Shown here piece by piece: positions 1 to 8,173 of a stretch of 64,000 bases of DNA. This DNA is from an uncultured Flavobacteriales bacterium (GTDB lineage: Bacteria > Bacteroidota > Bacteroidia > Flavobacteriales_E > Vicingaceae). The translations under genes and the position numbers were made by a program. Each line of letters begins with the position of its first letter. Positions within the stretch are counted from its first letter, which is position 1. The notes below the pieces were generated by a model. The model worked only from the letters and a program-made list of their open reading frames with translations. It searched no databases and had not been told where the DNA came from. The stretch spans positions 9,491 to 73,490 of the forward strand of contig CALCHN010000003.1 in the NCBI GenBank assembly GCA_937901255.1. Direction: 5' to 3'.

Positions 1-294
1 TAATGTAAAAACTATTAACGCTACAATATAGTGGATTTTAGCAAGTTTGATGATTTTATTACTCAGCCCGTCTATAATTCCTGATTTAAATATAGCAGCA
101 CTAATAACAAACATACAACCTAGGGTTACTGTTGCTGGATGAATAAAACCCGAAAATCCTTCCTCAGGACTAAGTACACCCGTTACAATAAACATTGCCA
201 TAATTAATAGCGAAGTGGTATCTATGGAAAAAAATTCCTTTACAAACAAAAAGATGCCTACAGCAATTATTCCGAGTGTAATGTATAGTTCCAT
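1..294 (-). CDS. SLC13-family permease, N-terminal part (runs off window)
   Basis: The reverse strand from 294 reads an open frame of 98 codons that continues past base 1. It begins MELYITLGIIAVGIFLF and then alternates hydrophobic segments with the stretch SIDTTSLLIMAMFIVTGVLS, typical of the first membrane helices of SLC13/DASS (citrate/sulfate/phosphate carrier-like) permeases, which in Bacteroidetes often also carry TrkA-C domains further on; those would lie outside this window. Its ATG follows the TAA stop of the upstream peptidase gene with no spacer (TAAATG), so the two are surely co-transcribed and probably translationally coupled. The substrate cannot be inferred from this fragment. 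The family assignment rests on the N-terminus only. Confidence 0.7.
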   Translation of the reverse strand, partial: MELYITLGIIAVGIFLFVKEFFSIDTTSLLIMAMFIVTGVLSPEEGFSGFIHPATVTLGCMFVISAAIFKSGIIDGLSNKIIKLAKIHYIVALIVFTL

Positions 295-1212
295 TTATAG
301 GGTTGTTATGGTTTTATAAATTCCATCAATCACTTTCGCCATTCTTTTTATATCTAACGTTTCTATAGTATCTGTTGGTTCGTGATAGTTGAAGTTTCGG
401 TAAAAAGAGGTGTCAGTTATCATTAATGCACTAAAACCAAATTTCCAATAATTTAAATGATCAGAGAAATCTATTCCGGGAAGAAATTTAGGCCCTGTAA
501 ATTTTTTGGTAGTAATAGTTTTTGATTTTTTATAACGCTTAACAAATTTTCGGGCAAACTTACCAGAACCAAATTTTCTTACTAAGGTAATGTAATTTCC
601 TTTATTCCCATAAAAAAGAGATAATAACCCAACTGGATATGTTTGTGATTTTTTCTCATCACTAAAATAACCAATCATTTCAACCGAAAGCATTCCATAA
701 ATATCAATATTATTATCTTTTAAGTATTTTGCATGAATATAACTCCCCATGTATTCAGTTTTAAAGTGAGGAGGTTCTTCAAGCGTGTAAGCAACCAAAT
801 CAATTCGATAGTTTAATTGTTCACCTTTTAGCATTCTTGCTAGTTCAAGTAAGCCTACCACTCCACTTGCATTGTCATCAGCTCCTTCTTGGTTTCCACA
901 AACATCATAATGAGCTCCAATAATTACTCTTTTTTTATGTTCCGTTCCAAAAGAAGCAATAACATTTTTGTATGTTTTTCCATTTACATCAAATTCTTGA
1001 AAAGTTACGCTATCTGTATAGTTTTGAAATGTAGTTTTAATGTAATCGGCTATTTCATTTAGCTGATTAATATTTTTATGATTTCGGAATTTTTCTGTTT
1101 TGGTAATAGTAATAAGATGTTGCTTTATTAATAAAGTATCGGCATTACCAGCTTTTAGTAATAAAGAGCTAAGTAATAAAAACAGTATAACAATATGTTT
1201 TTGTGCAATCAT
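295..1212 (-). CDS. M28-family zinc metallopeptidase, secreted
   Basis: A 305-residue protein with an N-terminal signal sequence (hydrophobic run at about residues 5-22), hence exported. It carries the M28 aminopeptidase core: GAHYD (first zinc-binding His, about residue 100), GADDNASGVVG (bridging Asp), YTLEEPPHF (catalytic Glu and zinc-ligand Glu), a GSYIHAK segment, and DFSDHLNYW (last His ligand). The length is typical of single-domain M28 exopeptidases, with no PA or T9SS sorting domain, so periplasmic or lipid-free secreted action on peptides is likely. It sits between the LuxE-like gene (19-bp gap) and the permease gene (0-bp gap) in one minus-strand unit. Specificity is unknown. Confidence 0.88.
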   Translation of the reverse strand: MIAQKHIVILFLLLSSLLLKAGNADTLLIKQHLITITKTEKFRNHKNINQLNEIADYIKTTFQNYTDSVTFQEFDVNGKTYKNVIASFGTEHKKRVIIGAHYDVCGNQEGADDNASGVVGLLELARMLKGEQLNYRIDLVAYTLEEPPHFKTEYMGSYIHAKYLKDNNIDIYGMLSVEMIGYFSDEKKSQTYPVGLLSLFYGNKGNYITLVRKFGSGKFARKFVKRYKKSKTITTKKFTGPKFLPGIDFSDHLNYWKFGFSALMITDTSFYRNFNYHEPTDTIETLDIKRMAKVIDGIYKTITTL

Positions 1213-1231
1213 GCGATAAATTTAAACTTTT

Positions 1232-2209
1232 TTATTGCACTAACAAATTGCAGCCTCGTATATCGCTATTATCAAATCTGCCAAGAACCTCAAACTGACC
1301 GTGACTGTTTGTTTTTCCTAAATCTTGTGAAGCAATAAAACAACAAGAATCTATATTGGCTAAATCAATAATATTTATTGCTCCGGTAGCATTGGTAGGT
1401 AAGCTCTGAAAAGGATCATTAATATCTTTAATAACTATTTTCATCCAAGGTGGAGTAGTATAAAACCCGTCTTTTTTAGCATAAGCTTGAGAGAGCAGCT
1501 CTGTCATACCATATTCTGAATGAACATTTTTTACTCCTGATTTCTCTTTAATAGTCTGATGTAATTCTTCTCTGGTTAATTCTTTTCTTCTGCCTTTCAT
1601 TCCACCAGTTTCCATAATAATGGTGTGCTTAAGTTGAAACTGGTGTTTTTCAAATAAATCGAGCAAAGCAAAAGAAACACCAATAAGTAAGGTTTTTTGT
1701 TGATTTTTTTCTAATTCAATAAGTTGTTCGGCAAGTTCATCAATATTATTTAAATAAAAACCACTTTTAGGGTGCTTACTTTCTTCAATCAGCTTTTCTG
1801 TCATGTAAATTAAAGAAGAACCCTCTCGCTCTAAATAGGAGGGGAGCAAGGCTAAAATGCAATAATTTTCGGGATTGCCATAAAATAATTCAAAACAAGT
1901 TGTAAACGATTTTTTGTAAAGAGTGATGTCTTTAACAAAATGCCGACTAGTTAAATTTCCTGTTGTTCCGCTACTGGTAAAAATTATTTCTTCTTTAAAA
2001 TGCTTGGTTTTTATTTCGTGACTTTTAAAAAAAGAAACCGGCAAAAATGGAATTTCATCCAAGGTTTTTACATTTTTTGGATTGATTTTTAGTAAGTTAC
2101 AAAAATTATGGTAAACTGGATTGTTGAGGTATTGATAATGAAAAGCGTTTAATGCTTCATCAACAAAATTCAATTCTGAGGAGCTAAAAATATGTTGATG
2201 ATTTTCCAA
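1232..2209 (-). CDS. LuxE-like acyl-protein synthetase / acyltransferase
   Basis: A 325-residue cytoplasmic protein related to LuxE, the acyl-protein synthetase of the fatty-acid reductase complex, and more broadly to adenylate-forming enzymes. The diagnostic phosphate-binding motif FTSSGTTGN lies near residue 80, and EYGMTELLSQAY near residue 235 matches the Y-GxTE (A5-like) motif of AMP-forming ligases. No signal peptide is present. There are no lux reductase genes nearby, so bioluminescence is not implied; Bacteroidetes commonly have stand-alone LuxE-like proteins of unproven substrate. It is the first gene of the minus-strand unit with the M28 peptidase and permease, and its start is only 26 bp from the start of the divergent lipoprotein gene. 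Confidence 0.8.
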   Translation of the reverse strand: MENHQHIFSSSELNFVDEALNAFHYQYLNNPVYHNFCNLLKINPKNVKTLDEIPFLPVSFFKSHEIKTKHFKEEIIFTSSGTTGNLTSRHFVKDITLYKKSFTTCFELFYGNPENYCILALLPSYLEREGSSLIYMTEKLIEESKHPKSGFYLNNIDELAEQLIELEKNQQKTLLIGVSFALLDLFEKHQFQLKHTIIMETGGMKGRRKELTREELHQTIKEKSGVKNVHSEYGMTELLSQAYAKKDGFYTTPPWMKIVIKDINDPFQSLPTNATGAINIIDLANIDSCCFIASQDLGKTNSHGQFEVLGRFDNSDIRGCNLLVQ

Positions 2210-2235
2210 TAGAAATTATTTGTAATTTTATAACT

Positions 2236-2727
2236 ATGAACCGAGTGGTAAAATTAAGTATATTATTGTCAATTTTTTTTGCGGTAGCTTGCGAAAAAGA
2301 TGACCCTACGCCTGTTCCGCCCGAAATTACTTTTTTGGATGGAGGGTTAGCTACAGATGGTTCTTTTGCCTTGGTTAGGTTTGAGTTTTATGATGGAGAT
2401 GGTGATTTAGGCCTAAAACAAGATGAAAGTGAAGGTGATCAGCAGTATAATTTGTTTGTTGATTATTACGAAAAGCAAAATGGTGTTTGGGTATTAAAAT
2501 CGCCAATTATTACCTATAATGTAGGGGAAAATAAATACGATACTACAGATTTACATTTAAGAATTCCTTTTATAGAAAATGAAGCCAAACGCCCATTAGA
2601 GGGAGAAACAGAGGTAAAATTATTATACGATTTTAATGTAGATACCTTCCGCTACGAAATGTACATTACCGACAGGGCTTTGCATAAAAGCAATAAAATT
2701 ACTACTACCGATTTTGTGGTGAATTAA
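2236..2727 (+). CDS. Small lipoprotein of unknown function
   Basis: A 163-residue protein beginning with a lipoprotein signal peptide; the lipobox reads FAVAC with Cys at residue 19, followed by an acidic EKDDPTP linker, so it is probably anchored in the outer membrane or periplasmic face. The mature part is acidic and beta-rich (FYDGDGDLGLKQDE looks like a calcium-type Asp-rich loop) and resembles other short Bacteroidetes lipoproteins. I do not recognise a named family. It is divergent from the LuxE-like gene with a 26-bp spacer and is followed at once by repeat DNA that starts two bases after its stop codon. Confidence 0.75.
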   Translation: MNRVVKLSILLSIFFAVACEKDDPTPVPPEITFLDGGLATDGSFALVRFEFYDGDGDLGLKQDESEGDQQYNLFVDYYEKQNGVWVLKSPIITYNVGENKYDTTDLHLRIPFIENEAKRPLEGETEVKLLYDFNVDTFRYEMYITDRALHKSNKITTTDFVVN

Positions 2728-2869
2728 GCCCCTCTCTTTCACACTTGCTCGCTCCAAAGTCCACTGGACTTGGCCGCCCAGAAGGGGGACTTTACCAACG
2801 CACAAAGCCAGCTTTGTTATTTGTTAATGGTTATTAGTTAATTACCCGTGGTGCATTTGGAAGAAAATT

Positions 2870-2986
2870 TGTCAGTTCGAGTTAATTTCATGATTAAAAT
2901 GAATGAAATTAGTATCGAGAACACAAATTTTTAATAAAATAGTGTGTTCTCGATACTTTTTTCTATGAAAAAAACTCGAACTGACA
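2870..2986. repeat. Nested inverted repeat (REP/BIME-like element)
   Basis: Two perfect inverted repeats are nested. The outer arms are TGTCAGTTCGAGTT (2870-2883) and its exact complement AACTCGAACTGACA (2973-2986). The inner arms are AGTATCGAGAACACA (2911-2925) and TGTGTTCTCGATACT (2943-2957). The whole can fold into a long hairpin with an internal loop. Similar TTCGAGT/TCTCGATAC palindromes are widespread between genes in Flavobacteriia and are plausibly mobilised by REP-associated tyrosine transposases, but none is encoded in this window. Confidence 0.8.
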
Positions 2987-3147
2987 CTAATTTTATTGAA
3001 AATCTAGAGACTCTAAACTTTTAACCTTATAAACTCCTAAACTATCTATTGCCGTCATTCCCGAAATTTGGAGTGCAACGGAAAAATTATCGAGAATCTA
3101 TTCTAAGGTTGGATGATTTTTAAACTATTTTTTATACATTTGAAAAA

Positions 3148-3228
3148 ATGTATGCATGATGAATTTTCATGTTTTATCATACATGTTTTTCCATATTTAG
3201 GTGTATATGTATGATTGAATCATACATA
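3148..3228. promoter_or_regulatory. Array of four ATGTATGAT motifs in alternating orientation
   Basis: Upstream of the 3272 gene the 9-mer ATGTATGAT or its complement recurs: 3148-3160 (with one extra base, ATGTATGCATGAT), 3176-3184 (reverse), 3207-3215 (forward) and 3219-3227 (reverse). The last pair forms a perfect 23-bp palindrome at 3206-3228, TATGTATGATT-G-AATCATACATA. The first pair forms a looser hairpin. Location 45-125 bp before a start codon is compatible with an operator for a dimeric regulator, though an AT-rich hairpin repeat cannot be excluded. Confidence 0.5.
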
Positions 3229-3271
3229 TGCATAAGTTGTAAAACATTAATAAATTAAAATTATAATTATA

Positions 3272-3835
3272 ATGAAACATACTATTTGGATTGTACTAAT
3301 TATCATATTGGGCTCATGCTCGAAAGAACCAGAATCTGATTGCACTAGTGGCACAATGGATGGAACAGAAACTGGAATTGATTGTGGCGGTATTTGTACA
3401 CCTTGTCCAACTTGTACAGATGGCATCAAAAATCAAGATGAAGTTAAAGTCGATTGCGGAGGCAGTTGTTCACCATGTTCAATAGAATATCCAACCTCTG
3501 GAACATATGGATTAAATATTCTACATGGTTCTGATTCTTTATTTCTATCTGGAAATGACAATTTCTCTTTAAGAGCAATTGTACCTGAAGGCAGTACATT
3601 AAAAATAGAGTTTCATTCTATTTATGGAGATGTTTGGGGACATGCTGCAAGTACCAATGTTGGCTGGAGTATATCTACATATAATAGTGGGTTTCAATTT
3701 TTTGAAGCAATTAACTTTGGCACTACAGATCTGAAAGTAATTAAATGGCCTGGCTCTGGTACTGGTGGAATATTAGTCAAATATTTTGAAAACAGCACCT
3801 TTGAGACGAAACGGAAAATACTAATTTGGCAATAA
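3272..3835 (+). CDS. Cys-rich lipoprotein with DCGG repeats
   Basis: A 187-residue lipoprotein: signal peptide with lipobox LGSC (Cys at about residue 16). Residues 20-68 contain two copies of a motif of the form C-x-DG-x(2)-(N/T)-x(2)-E-x(3)-DCGG-x-C-x-PC (GIDCGGICTPC and KVDCGGSCSPC). This Cys-rich repeat is common in extracellular Bacteroidetes proteins and probably forms small disulfide knots that space a surface domain away from the lipid anchor. The remaining 115 residues are Gly/aromatic-rich and beta-like, family unrecognised. Flanked by repeats on both sides and preceded by the alternating ATGTATGAT array; a single-gene accessory insertion is possible but not proven. Confidence 0.75.
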   Translation: MKHTIWIVLIIILGSCSKEPESDCTSGTMDGTETGIDCGGICTPCPTCTDGIKNQDEVKVDCGGSCSPCSIEYPTSGTYGLNILHGSDSLFLSGNDNFSLRAIVPEGSTLKIEFHSIYGDVWGHAASTNVGWSISTYNSGFQFFEAINFGTTDLKVIKWPGSGTGGILVKYFENSTFETKRKILIWQ

Positions 3836-4226
3836 ATTAAAACATTTTAAAATAATCTATACATAATATGCTTTGTTGCTAGCATATTAGCTTTGTGAAA
3901 CTAGCAGAAGCTATGCTATAATTTTACTAGTGTGTTTTAATAACATATTAGCGAGCTGCACTTTCGATTTGTAGCTAGAACAAAATTTTTCATTTCGCTA
4001 AAAGTGAAATGGAAAAATGACGTGAAAGATCTATTTGATAGAACACCGATAACACGGATTTAGTGGATATTCACGGAAAACTCCAGAATTAGATTAGCCA
4101 CGAATGCATAAATTATCATCAATTTAAAACATTAAAGATGTTTTTCCTAATTTCTAAACTCTAATAAACTGCGTCTTTGCGTCTTTGCGAGAGTTTTTTT
4201 GTAATGCAACAAACCCCTACCCCCTT
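3836..4226. repeat. Gene-free intergenic region with hairpin and dispersed repeats
   Basis: No gene is visible. A hairpin at about 3985-4018 pairs TTTTTCATTTC with GAAATGGAAAAA (one bulge, inner CATTTCGCT/AGTGAAATG). It is followed by AACACGGATTTAGTGGAT and CCACGAATGCATAA segments that look like common flavobacterial intergenic repeats. At 4171-4193 lies GCGTCTTTGCGTCTTTGCG, the reverse complement of the GCAAAGACGC repeat found upstream of ftsX at 37.1-37.3 kb. Confidence 0.55.
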
Positions 4227-7200
4227 TCAATACTTCTCCAACCGTTCTTTAATTTCGGCAATACGTTTTTCTTTGTTGGCTCTACGTAAGCTTTTTGCCG
4301 AATCGGTAAAGTAACGGTGAGCTTCTAAGAATTTTATTTGCAGCTCGTCCCATTCCTTGTCGGAGGAAACAATACCTCTTTCCATTAACTCCAACTTAAG
4401 TTTGTCGGCTGTTTCGTGGAATAAATCTCCTCCTAAGTAATCTAAATCGGCATCGCAAATAATTTGCTCTAAATGGTTAGTAGGTTGGTGAGGTATTTTG
4501 GTAACAGAAATCAATTTTTTTATGGTTTCTATTTGTTCTTTTGTATAGCCAAAGCGTGGTAATACTTCTACAGCTAATGCAGCTCCTATATCTTCATTTT
4601 TAGCGTATTGTTTTATAAAACCAGCATCGTGATACAAAGCAGCAGTTTTTAGAAGGAAAATATCATCTCCTTCAATGCCTTCCATAAGGGCTAAACGTTC
4701 TACTGCGGCACAAACATCTTTAGTGTGGTTGATATCGTGATAGTGTAAGTTATCGGGCAATTCTTTTTGTAATCTTTTTAAGATGTATTTTTCAGCTTTA
4801 CGGTAGTTTATGCTACTGTAAATATGCAAATCCACATATTTTTGGAATAACTCATTGGGGATTATTCCTTCACCATCAACAGAAAGCTCTGCTCTAATTC
4901 CAGTAACAAAATACATGTCAATTAAACCTTTGTTTTTGGCTTTAATTTTACCACGGTATTCGCAATTAAAGAATTCCTTAATGTATTCATAAGTAGCTCC
5001 CGAGATGTTTACTTTACCTACTTCTCCGGCTTCTTCCATTCGGCTACCAATGTTTACGCTATCGCCCCAAATATCGTAAGCAAAACGTTTGCTACCAATA
5101 ACCCCAGCAGTAATTTCTCCTGTGTGTACTCCAATTCGTAAACCCCACGGATGCTTGCCTTGCTCCACTCTTTCGGGGTTGTGTTTGGCAACAAATCGCT
5201 GAATTTCTAATCCTGCTAAAACAGTATCTATAGGGTTGCTTTTGTTTCGTAGTGGAATACCACCGGCACACATGTAGGCATCTCCAATGGTTTTAATTTT
5301 TTCTACGTGGTATTTTTCAATAATGGCATCAAAATTTACAAAGTAATAATCTAATTCAGAAACCAAATCTTGTGGAGAAATTTTTTCGGCAATTTTAGTA
5401 AAACTTTGGAAATCGGTAAACATAATTGAAGCTAAGCGGTACTGTCTGGCCGTTGCTTTTCCTTTGTTTTTTAGTTCAATAGCTATTTCTTCGGGAAGGA
5501 TATTGTACAACAATTCATCGGCTTTTTCCTTCTCTTTTTCTAGTAGTTCTTTTTGAATTTCAATTTCTTCTTTTTGCTTTATAACCTCATGGGTTCTTTC
5601 TCTAACTTGTAATTCAAGTAATAATTTTTGTGTTTTAATTCGGTTAATTCTTGTAATGTAATAAGCATAAACTAACAACAAAATCAATAATATAACTATG
5701 GTTCTAAACCACCAAGTTGCCCAAAGTGGAGGTTCTACAACTACTTTAATTTGAGCAATTTCATCGCTCCAAACGCCATCGCTATTGGCTACTTTTATTT
5801 TAAATAAATATTCTCCCGGATTAAGATTGGTATAATTGGCTCTTCTGTTATTATCCACATAAACCCAGTCTTCATTAAAGTTTTCGAGCATATAGGCATG
5901 CTTGTTTTTTAATGGAAAAGAGTAGTGGAGAGCGGCAAATTCAAATGAGATTACATTTTGTTTATGTTTTAAAACGATAACATCTAACTCAGAAATGTGT
6001 TTGTTAAGAATAGAGTTTTTACCAATATTTACGGGTTTATTAAACAAATAAAAGTTGGTAATAATAGGAATAGCTTTGGTTCTGTTAATTTTCACATCTT
6101 CAGGAAAGAAGGAGTTAAAACCATTTATACCGCCAAAATAAATTTCTCCATAATGATTTTTAAAAAATGCTCCAGTGTTAAACTCATTGCTTTGTAAGCC
6201 ATCACTTTCTTCAAAATTTCTAAAAAACTTGGTGTGTGGATTAAAAAAAGAAATTCCTTTGTTGGTACTTATCCAAAGGTTATTATTTTTATCGCCTAAA
6301 ATTCCGTAAATCACATTGTTAGACAAACCTTCTTTTTCTGTAAAATGAGTAAAAGTTACTGTTTTTGGATCAAATCTGTTTAGTCCACCACCGAAAGTAC
6401 CTATCCATAAATACCCTTTTTTATCTTCATAAATAGAAAGCACAGAATTGTTATTGAGACTGTTAAGTTCGTTTTCTGCACGTTGGTAAATTTTAAATGT
6501 AAAACCTTTTTCAGTTTCTTTTATATTGCAAAATCCACCTCCATCAGTTCCTACCCACATAGAACCATTTTTTGTTTGTTGAATAACTCTTACCACATTG
6601 TTGGGTAAATCGTTTTTCACATTTTCGGATGCAGTAATGGTTTGGCAAGTAGTTCTATCTTCAGAAACGATTACAATTCCTTCTTTAGTTCCTGCCCAAA
6701 GTCTATTTTTACTATCTTCGGTAATGGTGTAAGTTCGGGCATTATGAAAGTTTTTAATTTTTAGTTGAGCAATTTTATTGTTTTTAAAGGTAAAAATTCC
6801 GCCATCGGTACCTAAATATAAATTTCCTTTTTTATCTTGATAAATACTGTAAATCCCAATGTTTTTGAGGTTATTTTCATGCGAAAAATCGGGTTTTAAA
6901 TGAAGAACTTTACCATTAATATTATCAAAAAAAGTAAGTCCTTGGTCGGTACCGACATATAGGTTTTCATCTCTATCCTGAAAAATAGACCAAACCATGT
7001 TGCTATTTATAGTATTGGGTAGGTTAGGCCAGTGTTGGTAGTGTTTAAAAAATTGTTTTTGCTTGTCAAATTTATTTATTCCGGCTTGCGTGCCTATCCA
7101 AATAATTCCCGACCTATCTTCTAAAATAGTGTTTATTTTATTGGAGCTTAGGCTTGTAGAAATGGTTGCACTATAAACATAATGGTCAACATTTTTTAGC

Positions 7201-8090
7201 GATTTTAGTTTGTATAAGCCGTCAGTTTCTGTGCCTATCCAAAGTATGCCAGCTTTATCTTCATAAAGGGTTTTAATGATTCTATTGCCTATTAGTTGGT
7301 CGAGTTCTTTGGGAATAGAGAGACTATTGTTTTGAGGGTTATAAAAATTAATTCCATTATTGGTAGCAATGGTTACAAAACCATGAATATCTTTATGTAT
7401 ATCCCAAACAATATTACTTTTTAACCTAGAGTTTTCTGAGGTGTATTGGGTAAAATCTTTGGTGTGGATGTTATAAAGTAATAAGCCATTGTTTTCTGTG
7501 GCAATCATTAACACTTCGGGAGTAATAAAAACCAATTTTCTAATATTAAGTTTTCTAATATTGGTACTAAATGGAATGTTAATTTTTGAGATTTGAAAAT
7601 TTAGGGAATCTGTTTTTTCTTTTACAAGTTTGTATAAGGATTGGTCTGTTCCTATCCAAAGGCTTTTATCATCTTCATTTTCTGTAATTGTCCAAACGTT
7701 ATGTTTTTTGGCATTTTTAGCTTTATTTTCATTAAGGTAATGCGTAAAAGTTTGGTAATCTCTGTTGAATAGATTTAGTCCGTTTTCTGTACCTATCCAA
7801 AGGTTGCTATCGCTATCTTCATAAATAACATGAGCATAACTGTTAGAAATAGTGGAGCTATCTAATAAATCGTGAGAAAAAACGGTAAACTCATAACCAT
7901 TGTATTGATTAAGTCCATCTTGCGTTCCCATCCAAATTAACCCTTTGTAATCTTGAATAATACAGGTAACATCGCTCTGAGAAAGTCCGTCTTTGTAGTT
8001 AATTCTATCGAACTTTATATTGCTTTGTTGTGCTAAAACAACAAGCGATAAACAGATAAAAAATAAAAGACTTCCAGCTTTTTTAAACAT
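4227..8090 (-). CDS. Propeller sensor - adenylyl cyclase - HD-domain fusion protein
   Basis: A 1287-residue inner-membrane signalling protein. Order: signal peptide (1-20); a two-bladed-type ligand-sensor propeller region with many IWIGT / LWIGT repeats (about 30-650); a Y_Y_Y domain (about 695-785); one membrane helix (about 795-815, WWFRTIVILLILLLVYAYY); a coiled coil; a class III nucleotide cyclase (about 880-1080); and an HD domain (about 1100-1230, HDINHT and YHDAGF). The cyclase has both metal Asp residues (MFTDFQSF, GDAYMCAGG), the Lys and Asp that select adenine (KIKTIGD, YDIWGDS) and the Asn/Arg pair (NIGSRM), so it should be an active homodimeric adenylyl cyclase. Propeller/Y_Y_Y sensors usually feed a histidine kinase (hybrid two-component systems); here the output is a cyclase plus a possible phosphohydrolase. 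It is the last gene of the fibre/T9SS operon, 83 bp after the OmpA gene. Confidence 0.9.
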   Translation of the reverse strand: MFKKAGSLLFFICLSLVVLAQQSNIKFDRINYKDGLSQSDVTCIIQDYKGLIWMGTQDGLNQYNGYEFTVFSHDLLDSSTISNSYAHVIYEDSDSNLWIGTENGLNLFNRDYQTFTHYLNENKAKNAKKHNVWTITENEDDKSLWIGTDQSLYKLVKEKTDSLNFQISKINIPFSTNIRKLNIRKLVFITPEVLMIATENNGLLLYNIHTKDFTQYTSENSRLKSNIVWDIHKDIHGFVTIATNNGINFYNPQNNSLSIPKELDQLIGNRIIKTLYEDKAGILWIGTETDGLYKLKSLKNVDHYVYSATISTSLSSNKINTILEDRSGIIWIGTQAGINKFDKQKQFFKHYQHWPNLPNTINSNMVWSIFQDRDENLYVGTDQGLTFFDNINGKVLHLKPDFSHENNLKNIGIYSIYQDKKGNLYLGTDGGIFTFKNNKIAQLKIKNFHNARTYTITEDSKNRLWAGTKEGIVIVSEDRTTCQTITASENVKNDLPNNVVRVIQQTKNGSMWVGTDGGGFCNIKETEKGFTFKIYQRAENELNSLNNNSVLSIYEDKKGYLWIGTFGGGLNRFDPKTVTFTHFTEKEGLSNNVIYGILGDKNNNLWISTNKGISFFNPHTKFFRNFEESDGLQSNEFNTGAFFKNHYGEIYFGGINGFNSFFPEDVKINRTKAIPIITNFYLFNKPVNIGKNSILNKHISELDVIVLKHKQNVISFEFAALHYSFPLKNKHAYMLENFNEDWVYVDNNRRANYTNLNPGEYLFKIKVANSDGVWSDEIAQIKVVVEPPLWATWWFRTIVILLILLLVYAYYITRINRIKTQKLLLELQVRERTHEVIKQKEEIEIQKELLEKEKEKADELLYNILPEEIAIELKNKGKATARQYRLASIMFTDFQSFTKIAEKISPQDLVSELDYYFVNFDAIIEKYHVEKIKTIGDAYMCAGGIPLRNKSNPIDTVLAGLEIQRFVAKHNPERVEQGKHPWGLRIGVHTGEITAGVIGSKRFAYDIWGDSVNIGSRMEEAGEVGKVNISGATYEYIKEFFNCEYRGKIKAKNKGLIDMYFVTGIRAELSVDGEGIIPNELFQKYVDLHIYSSINYRKAEKYILKRLQKELPDNLHYHDINHTKDVCAAVERLALMEGIEGDDIFLLKTAALYHDAGFIKQYAKNEDIGAALAVEVLPRFGYTKEQIETIKKLISVTKIPHQPTNHLEQIICDADLDYLGGDLFHETADKLKLELMERGIVSSDKEWDELQIKFLEAHRYFTDSAKSLRRANKEKRIAEIKERLEKY

Positions 8091-8173
8091 AGGGTAAAGT
8101 TAGTTTAATATCTGAATTTGTAAAAAAAGTAGGGAATTAAATTTATTACGGAAATGCTTGCTGAAATTATTAA

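Larger units (their letters stand above)
2728..3271. repeat. Gene-free, repeat-rich intergenic region
   Basis: This 544-bp stretch holds no credible gene. It begins with a degenerate copy of the CCCCTCTCTTT/AGAAGGGGGACTT repeat family (about 2729-2792) that includes a 15-bp palindrome at 2757-2771 (AAGTCCA-C-TGGACTT). A nested inverted repeat follows at 2870-2986, then a fragment starting CCGTCATTCCCG near 3051 that resembles a repeat seen in many flavobacterial genomes, and finally the array of ATGTATGAT motifs at 3148-3228 just before the next lipoprotein gene. Confidence 0.7.

Noticed and set aside
1232..2209. Bioluminescence (lux) locus
   Set aside because: Only the LuxE-like domain is present; luxC, D, A and B are missing and LuxE-like proteins are common outside lux operons.
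2623..2805. Minus-strand open frame over the end of the lipoprotein gene and the adjoining repeat
   Set aside because: No start context, composition dominated by repeat DNA, antisense to a better-supported gene.
3247..3429. Minus-strand open frame antisense to the Cys-rich lipoprotein
   Set aside because: The plus-strand gene has a clean lipobox and conserved DCGG motifs; the antisense frame shows nothing recognisable.
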